NCBI GenBank assembly: GCA_029571985.1
Contig: JAKQVC010000223.1
Location: 23,051 to 87,050, forward strand
Direction: 5' to 3'
DNA from: Bacteroidota bacterium
Lineage (GTDB): Bacteria > Bacteroidota > Bacteroidia > Chitinophagales > BACL12
Length of the DNA: 64,000 nt
This document shows, piece by piece, positions 6,586 through 16,100 of this stretch (within the stretch, counting starts at the first letter, position 1; each line of letters starts with the position of its first letter). The notes under the pieces were generated by a model. That model was not told the origin of the DNA. It was given only the letters and a program-made list of their open reading frames with translations, and made no database searches. The position numbers and the translations under genes are program-made.

Positions 6586-9390
6586 ATGGCTGCTGAAGAA
6601 AAGAAATTATACCTGATAGATGCATTTGCGTTAATATTTCGTGCGTATTTTGCTTTTGCACGTAATCCGCTGATTAATTCTAAAGGTCAGAATGTATCCG
6701 CAATTTCAGGTTTTGTGAATACACTTTATGATTTGTTAAAAAACACAAACTCTACACATATTGCTGTTTGTTTTGATTCGCCTGAAACAAGTTTGCGCGA
6801 TCAATTGTATGCCGACTATAAAGCGAATCGCGAAGAAGCGCCGGAAGACATCAAGTTTGCCGTTCCCTACATTAAAGAAATTGTTAAAGCTTTTCATATA
6901 CCCATCATCGAAAAACCAGGTTACGAAGCAGATGATATAATCGGTACTTTGGCAAAAAAAGCGAAAGCAGCCGGTTATGAAGTGTATATGGTAACCATGG
7001 ATAAAGATTATGGTCAGATAATGGAAGAAGGCATTTACATGTATCGACCAAGTTATACCGGAAAAGGATTTGATACACTGTCTGTTCAGGATATTTTAGA
7101 AAAATGGGAAATAGAACATCCGCTGCAGGTAATTGATATTTTAGGGTTGATGGGAGATGCTGTCGACAATATTCCGGGTGTGCCGGGTGTTGGAGAAAAG
7201 ACAGCTAAAAAACTGGTGCAGGAATTTGGCTCAGTGGAAGGCTTGTATGAAAATACCGATAAGCTGAAAGGTAAACTGCAGGAAAATGTCATCAACAATA
7301 AAGACCAGGCATTTTTGAGTAAGCAATTAGCTACCATTATGTTGGATGTGCCAATTGCTTTTGAGGAAGATAAACTCATCATTGAAGATCCGGATGCGGA
7401 AAAATTATCTGTAATATTTCAGGAACTGGAATTCAGACAATTGGGCAAGCGCATTTTGGGTGATGCCTATTCAGCCAATGTAGAAAAGAAGAGCGAACAA
7501 CTTGATTTATTTGGTAATGCCGTAGCGGCCCCCGCTGCCAATGCCACACGTGAAAGTCGCGAACATGTGGTTGCCGGAAAACATATCGGCAATGTTGATC
7601 ACACCTATCATCTGATAGACACTCCGGAAAAACGTGCGGCACTTATTAAAGATCTAACCGCACAAAAAATATTCTGTTTCGATTCAGAAACCACTGGTAT
7701 AGATGCCAATACAGCCGAACTGGTTGGACTCGCATTCAGCTTTGAACCATTCACCGGTTATTATGTGCCAATTCCTGCAGACAGGAAAGAAGCTCAAAAA
7801 ATTGTAGAGGAATTCAGACCTATTTTAGAAAGTGAAAAACATATAAAAGTTGCTCAGAACTTAAAATACGATTACCTGATTTTAAAATGGTATGGGGTTG
7901 ATGTAAAAGGTCCGTTTGAAGATAGCATGATAGCCCATTATCTGCTGGAACCAGAGTTGAGACATAATATGGATTATCTGGCTGAAAATTATCTAGGCTA
8001 TTCTCCGGTTTCAATCGAAACATTAATTGGAAAGAAAGGGAAAAATCAATTAAGTATGCGCGACGCACCTTTAGAAAAGGTGTGCGAATATGCTGCTGAA
8101 GATGCCGACATCACCTTGCAATTGCATACCACGTTCGCACCGATGCTGGAAAAAGAGTCGCTCAAAAAGTTGTATGCAGAAGTGGAAATGCCGCTTATTC
8201 AGGTGCTGGCTGAAATGGAATTTGAAGGCATTAATTTAGATGTTCCCTTCCTGAATGCCTACAGCAAAACACTTGAAACGGATATGCGTAAAATTGAAAA
8301 AGAAATTTACGCAGCAGCAGGTGCTCCGTTTAATATTGATTCTCCAAAACAGTTGGGTGATATTTTATTTCTGAAACTCAAAATACCTTACGAAGGTCAA
8401 AAAACTAAAACAGGACAATACTCAACCGGTGAGGAAATCTTAAGTAAACTCGCTCATCAATATCCGATAGCCAATCTGATTTTAGAGTATCGCGAATTGG
8501 GTAAATTAAAATCTACTTATGTTGATTCGCTGCCCACTCTGATTAATCCAAAAACCGGTCGACTACATACCACCTTTTCTCAGGCAGTAGCAGCAAGTGG
8601 CAGATTGTCGTCACAAAACCCAAACTTGCAGAATATTCCGATACGCACCGAAAGGGGACAGCAGGTGAGAAAGGCATTTATTCCACGCGATAAAAACCAT
8701 AAAATTCTCAGCGCCGATTACTCGCAAATAGAATTGCGCATTATTGCAGAATTAAGTCAGGATCCCGGTATGATTGAGGCTTTTAAAAATGGTATGGACA
8801 TTCACAGTGCAACAGCAGCACGTGTGTTTGGCGTGGCTATTCAGGATGTAAACAGGGAAATGCGCGGTAAAGCAAAAGCTGTCAACTTCGGTATTGCTTA
8901 CGGACAAACTGCATTCGGCTTATCTCAAAATCTGAATATCTCAAGAACTGAAGCCAAAGAAATCATCGACAATTACAATGCGCAATTTCCAGGTGTGAAA
9001 CGATTGATGGATGAAAATATTGAATTTGCGCGCAAGCATGGTTACACCCAAACCATACTCGGCAGAAAACGCTACTTAAAAGATATTAACTCAGCCAACA
9101 ACACCATCAGAAGCGCGGCAGAACGCGTAGCTGTAAATAGTCCTATTCAGGGCTCAGCTGCCGATTTAATTAAAGTCGCCATGATTAATATTCAAAACGC
9201 ATTAAAAAAATCAACATTAAAAAGTCGCATGCTTTTACAGGTGCATGACGAATTGGTGTTTGATGCACATGTGGATGAGGTTGACACCTTGAAAGAGCTG
9301 GTTGTTTCACATATGGTAGATGCTATTAAAATGCGTGTTCCCATAGAAGCAGAAGTTGGCGTTGGCGATAACTGGCTGGAAGCCCACTAA
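6586..9390 (+). CDS. polA: DNA polymerase I
   Basis: 934 residues, with all three domains of the full-length enzyme. N-terminal 5'-3' flap exonuclease (residues 1-~300): YLIDAFALIFRAYFA, KPGYEADDIIGTLA, GDAVDNIPGVPGVG. A 3'-5' proofreading domain (~345-530) keeps its acidic residues: FDSETTG (D366, E368), NLKYDYLI and YAAEDAD. C-terminal family A polymerase has motif A DYSQIELRI (D711), motif B with RGKAKAVNFGIAYG, and motif C VHDELV (H887-D888). It fills gaps in repair and removes RNA primers. ATG 6586 is preferred over a TTG two codons earlier. Expressed alone, downstream of repeat copy A. Confidence 0.97.
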   Translation: MAAEEKKLYLIDAFALIFRAYFAFARNPLINSKGQNVSAISGFVNTLYDLLKNTNSTHIAVCFDSPETSLRDQLYADYKANREEAPEDIKFAVPYIKEIVKAFHIPIIEKPGYEADDIIGTLAKKAKAAGYEVYMVTMDKDYGQIMEEGIYMYRPSYTGKGFDTLSVQDILEKWEIEHPLQVIDILGLMGDAVDNIPGVPGVGEKTAKKLVQEFGSVEGLYENTDKLKGKLQENVINNKDQAFLSKQLATIMLDVPIAFEEDKLIIEDPDAEKLSVIFQELEFRQLGKRILGDAYSANVEKKSEQLDLFGNAVAAPAANATRESREHVVAGKHIGNVDHTYHLIDTPEKRAALIKDLTAQKIFCFDSETTGIDANTAELVGLAFSFEPFTGYYVPIPADRKEAQKIVEEFRPILESEKHIKVAQNLKYDYLILKWYGVDVKGPFEDSMIAHYLLEPELRHNMDYLAENYLGYSPVSIETLIGKKGKNQLSMRDAPLEKVCEYAAEDADITLQLHTTFAPMLEKESLKKLYAEVEMPLIQVLAEMEFEGINLDVPFLNAYSKTLETDMRKIEKEIYAAAGAPFNIDSPKQLGDILFLKLKIPYEGQKTKTGQYSTGEEILSKLAHQYPIANLILEYRELGKLKSTYVDSLPTLINPKTGRLHTTFSQAVAASGRLSSQNPNLQNIPIRTERGQQVRKAFIPRDKNHKILSADYSQIELRIIAELSQDPGMIEAFKNGMDIHSATAARVFGVAIQDVNREMRGKAKAVNFGIAYGQTAFGLSQNLNISRTEAKEIIDNYNAQFPGVKRLMDENIEFARKHGYTQTILGRKRYLKDINSANNTIRSAAERVAVNSPIQGSAADLIKVAMINIQNALKKSTLKSRMLLQVHDELVFDAHVDEVDTLKELVVSHMVDAIKMRVPIEAEVGVGDNWLEAH

Positions 9391-9418
9391 TCAGGTTTTT
9401 GCAGGCCGTAAAACATCA

Positions 9419-9449
9419 TTGAGTAAATGATGTCGAATACCTATCTTTG
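9419..9449 (+). promoter_or_regulatory. Bacteroidota-type promoter for the CDF transporter gene
   Basis: TTG at 9419-9421, a 20-nt spacer, and TATCTTTG at 9442-9449. Both elements fit the phylum consensus (TTG about -33, TAnnTTTG about -7). The ATG at 9454 is only four bases after the -7 box, so the mRNA is expected to be leaderless or nearly so. Confidence 0.65.
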
Positions 9450-9453
9450 AAGC

Positions 9454-10446
9454 ATGACCCAACAACAGCAAAATATCCGTCTTCAATATGCTGTTGTCAG
9501 TATAGCGCTTGTGCTGTTGGTTATCAAGTTTACCGCTTACTTTATCACTTCTTCAAATGCGATTTTAACGGATGCACTGGAAAGCATAGTGAATGTAGTG
9601 GCAGGGTCATTTGGCTTATATAGCCTGATTCTGGCGAGTAAACCACGCGATAACTCACATCCTTATGGCCATGGAAAAATAGAATTTATTTCTGCCAGTA
9701 TTGAAGGCAGTATGATTTTTATTGCAGGCACTATCATTATTGGCAAATCTATTTACAACCTGCTCATACCGCACGAAGTTCAGCACATTGAAAGTGGTAT
9801 TATACTGGTCACCATTGCCGGTATTGTGAACTTCGGATTGGGTGTATTGATGGAAAAGCGCGGTAAAAAAGCAAAAAGTCTCACCCTGATTGCAGGTGGT
9901 AAACACTTGCAAAGCGATGGCTGGAGCACTTTAGGTTTATTGGTGGGATTGGCCTTGTTATTGATCTTTAAATACATATGGATTGATAGTATTGTCGCTA
10001 TTATTTTTGGCGCCTATATTTGTTTAGAAGGCTACCGCATTTTGCGCAAAAGCATAGCCGGAATTATGGATGAAGCCGATACGGATTTATTGGCATCTTC
10101 CATTCGGATTCTGGAAGAAAACCGGCAACAAAATTGGGTGGATGTGCACAATCTCCGTGTTATTAAATACGGCTCAAATTTGCATTTCGATTGTCACCTG
10201 ACCGTTCCATATTATTTTTCCATCCGCGAAGGTCATGACGAAATCGAAAAGATGGAATCCATCATTAATGCACATCATGAAAGTAACGACGAGTGGTTTG
10301 TTCATGCCGATGCCTGCGTGCCTCCGGCGATGTGTAAAATCTGTATGAAATCAGACTGCGAGCGCAGAGAAGCTGCATTTGTTCAGAAAATCAGCTGGCA
10401 ACTGGATAATGTTATCAGAAATCAGAAACACAATTTACCTGATTAA
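9454..10446 (+). CDS. Cation diffusion facilitator (CDF) family metal transporter with Cys-rich C-terminus
   Basis: 330 residues: four to six membrane helices (residues ~10-205), then a cytoplasmic domain. Family motifs include SSNAILTDALESIVNVVAG, which carries the helix-2 metal-site Asp, the SHPYGHGKIEF loop, and QSDGWSTLGLLVG, which resembles the helix-5 HxxxD site with Gln-Ser-Asp instead of His. CDF proteins export Zn, Fe, Co or Mn by proton antiport. The C-terminal tail has four clustered cysteines (C288, C294, C297, C302), unusual for the family and possibly metal-sensing (inference). The final bases overlap the convergent YhhN gene: the two stop codons share a TTAA. Confidence 0.88.
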   Translation: MTQQQQNIRLQYAVVSIALVLLVIKFTAYFITSSNAILTDALESIVNVVAGSFGLYSLILASKPRDNSHPYGHGKIEFISASIEGSMIFIAGTIIIGKSIYNLLIPHEVQHIESGIILVTIAGIVNFGLGVLMEKRGKKAKSLTLIAGGKHLQSDGWSTLGLLVGLALLLIFKYIWIDSIVAIIFGAYICLEGYRILRKSIAGIMDEADTDLLASSIRILEENRQQNWVDVHNLRVIKYGSNLHFDCHLTVPYYFSIREGHDEIEKMESIINAHHESNDEWFVHADACVPPAMCKICMKSDCERREAAFVQKISWQLDNVIRNQKHNLPD

Positions 10447-11132
10447 TGTTCCGCTTCGTTATTATGCATGAGCAGTCCGCTCACGATTAAATACTGCGCG
10501 ATGATGTACGTAATCATAATCAGCAAGCCTGCCATTTGAACGGGTTTATAAAACATATTCCAGGCAATCAGACTATCGGAAATAATAAATAAAACGGCGC
10601 CAATAAATACAAACCAGAAGCTGTAGGAAAATGTTTTGCCAAAACGCAACAAAGCAGAAATACCCATCACCGTAATCACACAACCATATACGATCACCGG
10701 CACTTGCATATCGCCCAGGGAGGGCATTAATGTGTTTAATAACCAGGCTGCGTAAATACCAAAAGGAATGGCTAACAACAAAAGAATCAACTGACTCTTA
10801 CCGGGATTACGCAAGGTGAAGAAACTCAAGATATAGGCGATATGAGCCAATAAAAAGGAACCAAGTCCTAATAAGAAATACAACTCATTGCGTTGGGTAT
10901 ATATCAGAAAAATATCTCCCAGCCAGGATAAAAAAACAGCAGCCAGTATAATCCGTTTTCCTTTTGCGCCGCTTGCCATTTGGGTGATGACGTACATAGC
11001 CAATGGTGGCATGAGCAAATATTTGGTGACATCATGCGCCGGCACATAATCTAAGACAATGCTCAATAATTGAATAATACCCATCAGAAGGTATAATTGT
11101 ATCCAACTGATGCTTCTCTTAGATGGCTCCAT
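10443..11132 (-). CDS. YhhN-family lysoplasmalogenase-like membrane protein
   Basis: About 229 residues with seven to eight hydrophobic helices and short loops. Features typical of the YhhN/TMEM86 family are LSWLGDIFLIY (conserved Asp in a helix), ALLRFGKTFSYSFWFVFIGAVLFIISDSLIAWN (second conserved Asp), and ITYIIAQYLIVSGLL at the end. Animal TMEM86 proteins hydrolyse the vinyl-ether bond of lysoplasmalogens; bacterial members are assigned this by homology. Start set at ATG 11132 (MEPSKRS), which overlaps the end of the upstream AGMO-like gene by 14 bp and suggests translational coupling; an in-frame start at 11162 is less likely. The pair looks like an ether-lipid catabolism unit. Confidence 0.85.
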   Translation of the reverse strand: MEPSKRSISWIQLYLLMGIIQLLSIVLDYVPAHDVTKYLLMPPLAMYVITQMASGAKGKRIILAAVFLSWLGDIFLIYTQRNELYFLLGLGSFLLAHIAYILSFFTLRNPGKSQLILLLLAIPFGIYAAWLLNTLMPSLGDMQVPVIVYGCVITVMGISALLRFGKTFSYSFWFVFIGAVLFIISDSLIAWNMFYKPVQMAGLLIMITYIIAQYLIVSGLLMHNNEAEH

Positions 11133-12366
11133 GTATGTCTTGTTTCTTATTATAATGCACAAACAATAACCAACTGAGCAAGGCGTATAAAATCACGGCA
11201 ATAGTCATCCCTAACCATTCCGGTTTAAGTGCATCATCGCCGCGCAGAATCAAATAGGCTGAAACCGTTAATAAAAGCCTGAACATTTCTATAGCGGCAG
11301 CCCGTTTATGGCCTTCCAATATGAGCCCGATAGCAGTAATCGCAATCAAAATATAGGCGAGCAAAATAAGCTGAACGGCGGAGGACATCGTATCAAAAGA
11401 AAATAAAAAATAACTGGTAATCGCCAGTACACATACGAATTGCACAAACACGTAATAATTTAATTGCACGGAAATATGCGTATCATATTTCTTCTGCTCA
11501 GTCGGCTTGATTTCCGGTGGTAATTGCGGGCCACCAAGCGTTTGGGGCATCCATCCCGGAGGCAGTATCAGCAGTTTGATTTTGTCCTTCCATGTTGGCA
11601 TACGACGCAAATCCATCCACAAATCCTTCCAAAAATCCAATTGCACACGCAGCGGGTTCCATGTGCGCAGTGGTTTGGTTATGCCATACACCACTTCTTC
11701 CTCTTCCGCTTGAAATGTTCCGAATAACCGATCCCATATGATTAAAGTACCGCCGTGATTCCGGTCAATGTATTTTGGATTTCTGCCGTGATGTACGCGG
11801 TGATGCGAGGGTGTATTTAAAACAAATTCAAGTGGTGCCGGAAGCCTGTTGATCGTTTTTGTATGAATCCAGAATTGATACAAAGTTTGAAATTGACTCA
11901 CTACAATAAACATCACGGGATTAAATCCAATAAAAGCAAGCGGCAAATAAAAAAGAAATGAGCCGAACTTTTGAAAAGCCCCCTGCCGGAGTGCAACACT
12001 TAAATTGTATTCTTCACTTTGATGGTGCACGACATGTCCGCCCCACAACACGTTTATTTCATGTGCCAATCTATGAAACCAGTAATAGAAAAAATCGACG
12101 CCAATGAATAAAATCACCCACATCACCGGTGTGGCTGGCATTTCAAATAATCGCCAATGGTCAAACAACCAGGCATAAGCCCCCACAACAAATGTTTTCA
12201 GAAAGGCGCCTGTAACCTGCTCAGTAATACCCGCCTGAATATTCGACAAGGCATCATTCAGGCGATAATAGCCGGTATTTTTAAGCTTATCTATCAAAAT
12301 TTCAACACCGATTAACAGGAAGAAAACCGGAATGGAATACACGATATAATTAACAGCTTCGGGCAT
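11119..12366 (-). CDS. Sterol desaturase/fatty acid hydroxylase superfamily protein, alkylglycerol monooxygenase (AGMO)-like
   Basis: 415 residues, integral membrane. Contains the His clusters that hold the di-iron centre: HRLAH (H98, H102), HVVHH (H111, H114, H115), an HTK His (H168), HHRVHH (H188, H189, H192, H193) and a later RNHGG (H204). The block NTPSHHRVHHGRNPKYIDRN followed by GTLIIWDRLFGTFQAEEEEVVYG resembles my memory of animal AGMO more than of sterol desaturases. AGMO cleaves the ether bond of alkylglycerols with O2 and tetrahydrobiopterin. After residue ~270 come extra C-terminal helices. It overlaps the lysoplasmalogenase-like gene. Start ATG 12366 is preferred to the in-frame TTG at 12384. 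Confidence 0.82.
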   Translation of the reverse strand: MPEAVNYIVYSIPVFFLLIGVEILIDKLKNTGYYRLNDALSNIQAGITEQVTGAFLKTFVVGAYAWLFDHWRLFEMPATPVMWVILFIGVDFFYYWFHRLAHEINVLWGGHVVHHQSEEYNLSVALRQGAFQKFGSFLFYLPLAFIGFNPVMFIVVSQFQTLYQFWIHTKTINRLPAPLEFVLNTPSHHRVHHGRNPKYIDRNHGGTLIIWDRLFGTFQAEEEEVVYGITKPLRTWNPLRVQLDFWKDLWMDLRRMPTWKDKIKLLILPPGWMPQTLGGPQLPPEIKPTEQKKYDTHISVQLNYYVFVQFVCVLAITSYFLFSFDTMSSAVQLILLAYILIAITAIGLILEGHKRAAAIEMFRLLLTVSAYLILRGDDALKPEWLGMTIAVILYALLSWLLFVHYNKKQDIHGAI

Positions 12367-12381
12367 AGTTTCAATATGAGT

Positions 12382-12389
12382 CAAATGTA
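12382..12389 (-). promoter_or_regulatory. TAnnTTTG -7 box for the AGMO-lysoplasmalogenase operon
   Basis: On the minus strand the bases read TACATTTG, 15 bp before the ATG at 12366. This supports the ATG start over the TTG at 12384, which lies within the box itself. Confidence 0.5.
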
Positions 12390-12459
12390 AGTTTTTTCAT
12401 CCAAACACATGAAACACCACTTTCAATTAAATAGCAGCATAAAATCCTATCTTTATACC

Positions 12460-14178
12460 ATGCGATATTTAATCATCCTAATCGTGTTGAGCATAGGTTG
12501 CAGGGGCGCCGAAACGGAAGCGCGTCCTTCAACTGCTAACCAATCGACATACACCTTAGATAATCGGGAACATGGCGTATTAGGCGATTCTGCAATGGTT
12601 GTTACCGCCCATCCCGCTGCTTCTTTAGTGGGTGAGTCCATCTTGCGCGCCGGCGGAAATGCAATTGATGCAGCCGTCGCAGTCCAATTTGCGCTTGCCG
12701 TGGTGTATCCGAATGCCGGAAATTTGGGTGGAGGTGGATTTATGGTCCTGCGACTAGCCGATGGCACTTCAAATACACTCGATTTTCGCGAAAAGGCGCC
12801 TTCCGGAGCATCTCGCGATATGTTTCTGAATAGCAATGGTGAAGTAAGTCGCGAAAAAATTGAATCATCTCATCTGGCAGCCGGCGTTCCGGGAAGCGTG
12901 GAAGGTATGTGGCAGGCACATCAAAAATATGGCAGCATGCCCTGGAAAGATTTAGTGCAACCTGCTATCGACCTCGCAACTAAAGGCTTTACAATAACGC
13001 AAAATCAAGCTGAAGATTTATCTGAATTACAATCCGAATTCAAAAAAAGAAATCCGGGCAAAAATTATTTTATAAAAACGAAATGGCAGACAGGTGACAC
13101 ATTAAAGCAACCTGATCTTGCACAAACATTAATTGCGGTTCGAGACAATGGCCGCGCAGGATTTTATGAAGGCGCTATTGCCGAAAAAATTGTTGCAGAA
13201 ATGCAAAAAAATAAAGGCATCATGACTGCGGATGATTTAAAAAATTACAATGCAGTTTGGCGCGCACCGGTACAAGGTACATATCGCGATTATACGGTAA
13301 TCAGTATGCCGCCTCCAAGTAGTGGTGGTGTGGCGTTATTGCAATTGCTCAATATGGTAGAAAATTATCCGCTGAAAGATTACGGTTTACATACTGCCGC
13401 ATCCATGAGCATCATGACAGAAGCCGAAAAACGCGTATATGCCGATCGTGCTGCATGGCTGGGCGACCCTGATTTCGTGCGCGTTCCGGTAAACGAATTG
13501 TTATCGAAACAATATGCGCAAGAAAGAATGTCGGGAGTAGATACAAATACCAATACACCTTCGAAACAAATAAAAGCCGGTGTTTTTGATGGTTACGAAA
13601 GCGAACAAACAACACATTTCAGCATAGTTGATGCAAAAGGAAATGCAGTTGCCATTACCACAACACTCAATGATAGTTATGGCAGTAAAATTGTGGTGCA
13701 GGGATGCGGATTTATTTTAAATAATGAAATGGACGACTTCAGTGCAAAACCCGGAGAGCCAAACATGTACGGACTTCTAGGCGGAGAAGCAAATGCCATT
13801 GAACCAAACAAGCGGATGCTGAGTAGTATGACACCAACCATCGTGGTAAAAGACAATGATTTATTTATGGTGATTGGAACACCCGGTGGCTCTACGATTA
13901 TTACCAGTGTGTTTCAAAATATTGTCAATGTCATCGATTTCGATATGACGATGCAGGAAAGTATTAACGCACCACGCTTTCACCATCAATGGTTGCCGGA
14001 TCATATTTCAGTTGAAAAAAGTTTTGATGGATTGGTGCTTTCGGCATTGGAAAAGAAAAATTACACCATCTCCAAAAGAGAAGCCATTGGTCGTGTGGAT
14101 GGCATTTTAGTACACCCGAATAAATTATTAGAAGGCGGCGCAGATCCGAGAGGAGATGATGTGGCTGTCGGGTTTTAA
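12460..14178 (+). CDS. ggt: Gamma-glutamyltransferase, lipoprotein or secreted form
   Basis: 572 residues. It transfers or hydrolyses the gamma-glutamyl group of glutathione and related peptides outside the cytoplasm. Motifs: AGGNAIDAAVA near the N-terminus, NLGGGGFMV, the autoprocessing/catalytic Thr in TTHFSIVD (T384), and GTPGGSTIIT near residue 475. The precursor is normally cut just before the catalytic Thr into large and small subunits. The N-terminus is a signal peptide ending LSIGC, so it may be a lipoprotein (the lipobox is imperfect). Start ATG 12460 is preferred over 12409 because it puts the signal peptide first, 4 bp behind a TATCTTTA box (12448-12455). Confidence 0.94.
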   Translation: MRYLIILIVLSIGCRGAETEARPSTANQSTYTLDNREHGVLGDSAMVVTAHPAASLVGESILRAGGNAIDAAVAVQFALAVVYPNAGNLGGGGFMVLRLADGTSNTLDFREKAPSGASRDMFLNSNGEVSREKIESSHLAAGVPGSVEGMWQAHQKYGSMPWKDLVQPAIDLATKGFTITQNQAEDLSELQSEFKKRNPGKNYFIKTKWQTGDTLKQPDLAQTLIAVRDNGRAGFYEGAIAEKIVAEMQKNKGIMTADDLKNYNAVWRAPVQGTYRDYTVISMPPPSSGGVALLQLLNMVENYPLKDYGLHTAASMSIMTEAEKRVYADRAAWLGDPDFVRVPVNELLSKQYAQERMSGVDTNTNTPSKQIKAGVFDGYESEQTTHFSIVDAKGNAVAITTTLNDSYGSKIVVQGCGFILNNEMDDFSAKPGEPNMYGLLGGEANAIEPNKRMLSSMTPTIVVKDNDLFMVIGTPGGSTIITSVFQNIVNVIDFDMTMQESINAPRFHHQWLPDHISVEKSFDGLVLSALEKKNYTISKREAIGRVDGILVHPNKLLEGGADPRGDDVAVGF

Positions 14179-14190
14179 AATAAATACCTC

Positions 14191-15096
14191 ATGCATAACA
14201 GACTGTTCATTTTGCTTTGTTTTGTCGCTTGTACATCTCAGGCACAAATCATCACCACGTTTCAACCAAATGCAGCGGAAGGTAAGGATACAAAGGTGTG
14301 GAGCATAGAGGATATTGTCAATTTTGGCGACTACACTGAACTTCGAGCTATGCAGTGGACTTGGGATGGTGAAGAAGGAACCGAACGATCATTATTGCAA
14401 TTTAATTTAAACAATATTCCACAAAATGCTGAAGTCTGCTATGCCTATTTAAGCTTGTTCCGCAACGACTCTACATCTACCCAATTTAATAGTTCCTTGT
14501 CAGGTCCCAATGTAACGTTATTATGCCGGGTAATCACACCCTGGGAAGAAAATTTAGTGACCTGGAATACACAGCCTTCCTATACAATGACTAATCATGT
14601 TACTATTCCGGAAAGCACTTTGCCTTTTGAGGATGTTCTTGATATTGACGTTACAGACTTGGTGCAGGATATGATTAATGACCCGGCAAACAGTTTTGGA
14701 TTTGAATTATTTTTAGAAACAGAAGAATATTACAGAAGGCGTGTATTTGCAACAAGCGATAACCCGGATTCGACGCGACATCCAAAGCTGGTTGTGTGCT
14801 ATACCTTACCGGTTGAAATTGATCAGACAACCTTTGCCACCAACAGGGTATATCCAAATCCAATCAGACAAGGAGACTTGCACGTTACTACAAATATCGC
14901 ATATACCGCTGACGCCTCATTTGCGATTTTCAATAATATGGGTCTGGAGATTTGCAAAATTCCGTTAACACAAGGTGCAACTACCAGAGAATACTGTATT
15001 CCGTCAGCTTACATCGACGCGCTTCCGACCGGCCAGTATGCCTTGCAAATCAGCAACAGCGCCGGTTCGCAAACTACCACGTTCATGAAATTATAA
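14191..15096 (+). CDS. Secreted DNRLRE-domain protein with T9SS type A sorting domain
   Basis: 301 residues. Signal peptide (LFILLCFVACTSQAQ), then a beta-sandwich of about 170 residues. That part fits DNRLRE/TGF-beta-propeptide-like modules: RSLLQFNLNNIPQNAEVCYAY, VTPWEENLVTWNTQP-type spacing, LDIDVTDLVQDMIN and HPKLVV. The end, NRVYPNPIRQG ... LPTGQYALQISNSAG ... FMKL, is a type A sorting domain cleaved by the type IX secretion machinery. Probably exported to the cell surface or medium, with carbohydrate or matrix binding possible (inference). It starts 12 bp after ggt on the same strand and is likely co-transcribed with it. Confidence 0.85.
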   Translation: MHNRLFILLCFVACTSQAQIITTFQPNAAEGKDTKVWSIEDIVNFGDYTELRAMQWTWDGEEGTERSLLQFNLNNIPQNAEVCYAYLSLFRNDSTSTQFNSSLSGPNVTLLCRVITPWEENLVTWNTQPSYTMTNHVTIPESTLPFEDVLDIDVTDLVQDMINDPANSFGFELFLETEEYYRRRVFATSDNPDSTRHPKLVVCYTLPVEIDQTTFATNRVYPNPIRQGDLHVTTNIAYTADASFAIFNNMGLEICKIPLTQGATTREYCIPSAYIDALPTGQYALQISNSAGSQTTTFMKL

Positions 15097-15099
15097 GAT

Positions 15100-16008
15100 T
15101 TATTTACGGGCAATTACCAGGAGCCTGTCGCCATTCCGGTTAAACATCCGTGTGAATGGATAATTGATGAAATGGATGAGGTATTTAATTTTATACTCAA
15201 ATCCACCTGTTTTCATATTCAGCTGACCCGGTTTTTTGATGCGGTTTACTACCTGTACTTCTCTGAATTCTTTCAGGAACATTTTTTTAATCGTGGAGGG
15301 CGTATATTCAAAAACGTGATAAGGTTTATCGTAAAATTTTTTGCGCTTGCCCATCAGCCTAAATAATGCTGTCGCGATATACGTAGAGAATAAATTAAAT
15401 GTTGAAGGCACAATTACTATTGCTACGCCATTATCTTTTAGAATGCGATGCATATTGGTGACCACCTTATCCGGATGAATAAAATGCTCAAACACATCGC
15501 CGCCATACACACAATCCCATTTGCCTTCGTGCGCACTCAGGTCGATGGTCTCAAAATTTCCGCAGAGGGCATCAATATTAAATTTTTCTTTTGCCTTGCT
15601 TACCGCCATAGGAGAAAATTCAATGCCCCCTATTTCCAAACCTAAATCGCGGGCTGCGGATAAAATATGGCCCATGGCAAAGCCAATTTCGAATAGACTT
15701 TTCGTATCCGGTTTATAGGCAAGTATATTTTGTTTTACCGTTTGTTTGCGCAGCTCGGTTGAATTTTTATCCTGACCCTGCTCATACGTCATGTTCAACT
15801 TATTCAGTCCGTGCTGTCCGGTTTCAAAATATTCATCGGCATACAGCAAACCGAGTTCCTCATCGGTAGGCTTGGGATCCATGGTGATGAGTCCGCAATT
15901 TCGACAAGCCGTGAGTATAAACTCCTTGTTATGCCAATGGTAATAATAGGGCGTTGGCTTAAACGATTTGCTGCCGCAGCACACACACTGCAATCCCGAA
16001 CTGCTCAT
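15100..16008 (-). CDS. Class I SAM-dependent methyltransferase with N-terminal zinc ribbon
   Basis: 302 residues. The N-terminus has two Cys pairs, CVCCGS and CRNCGL, about 30 residues apart, likely holding zinc. Next comes a spacer with LGLLYADEYFETG, then a Rossmann-type methyltransferase domain: LFEIGFAMGHILSAARDLG as the SAM-binding loop, GGDVFEHFIHPDK and MHRILKDNGVAIVIVPS. This layout is common among methyltransferases of polysaccharide or sugar pathways (family inference); no sugar genes adjoin it. Start at ATG 16008, since the 40-residue upstream extension would run into the aspS promoter region. Divergent from aspS. Confidence 0.82.
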   Translation of the reverse strand: MSSSGLQCVCCGSKSFKPTPYYYHWHNKEFILTACRNCGLITMDPKPTDEELGLLYADEYFETGQHGLNKLNMTYEQGQDKNSTELRKQTVKQNILAYKPDTKSLFEIGFAMGHILSAARDLGLEIGGIEFSPMAVSKAKEKFNIDALCGNFETIDLSAHEGKWDCVYGGDVFEHFIHPDKVVTNMHRILKDNGVAIVIVPSTFNLFSTYIATALFRLMGKRKKFYDKPYHVFEYTPSTIKKMFLKEFREVQVVNRIKKPGQLNMKTGGFEYKIKYLIHFINYPFTRMFNRNGDRLLVIARK

Positions 16009-16077
16009 GATTGCTGTAAAAATAAGCAAAAGCCTATAAACAGGGCGTTTTCGCTTTCTTAGCCGATGCCATTTGCG

Positions 16078-16085
16078 TATTTTTG
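16078..16085 (+). promoter_or_regulatory. TAnnTTTG -7 box before aspS
   Basis: TATTTTTG ends 15 bases before the aspS ATG. It matches the Bacteroidota -7 consensus and is the same eight bases found in each CRISPR repeat of this window. Confidence 0.5.
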
Positions 16086-16100
16086 CAGCAAATTTCCAAT

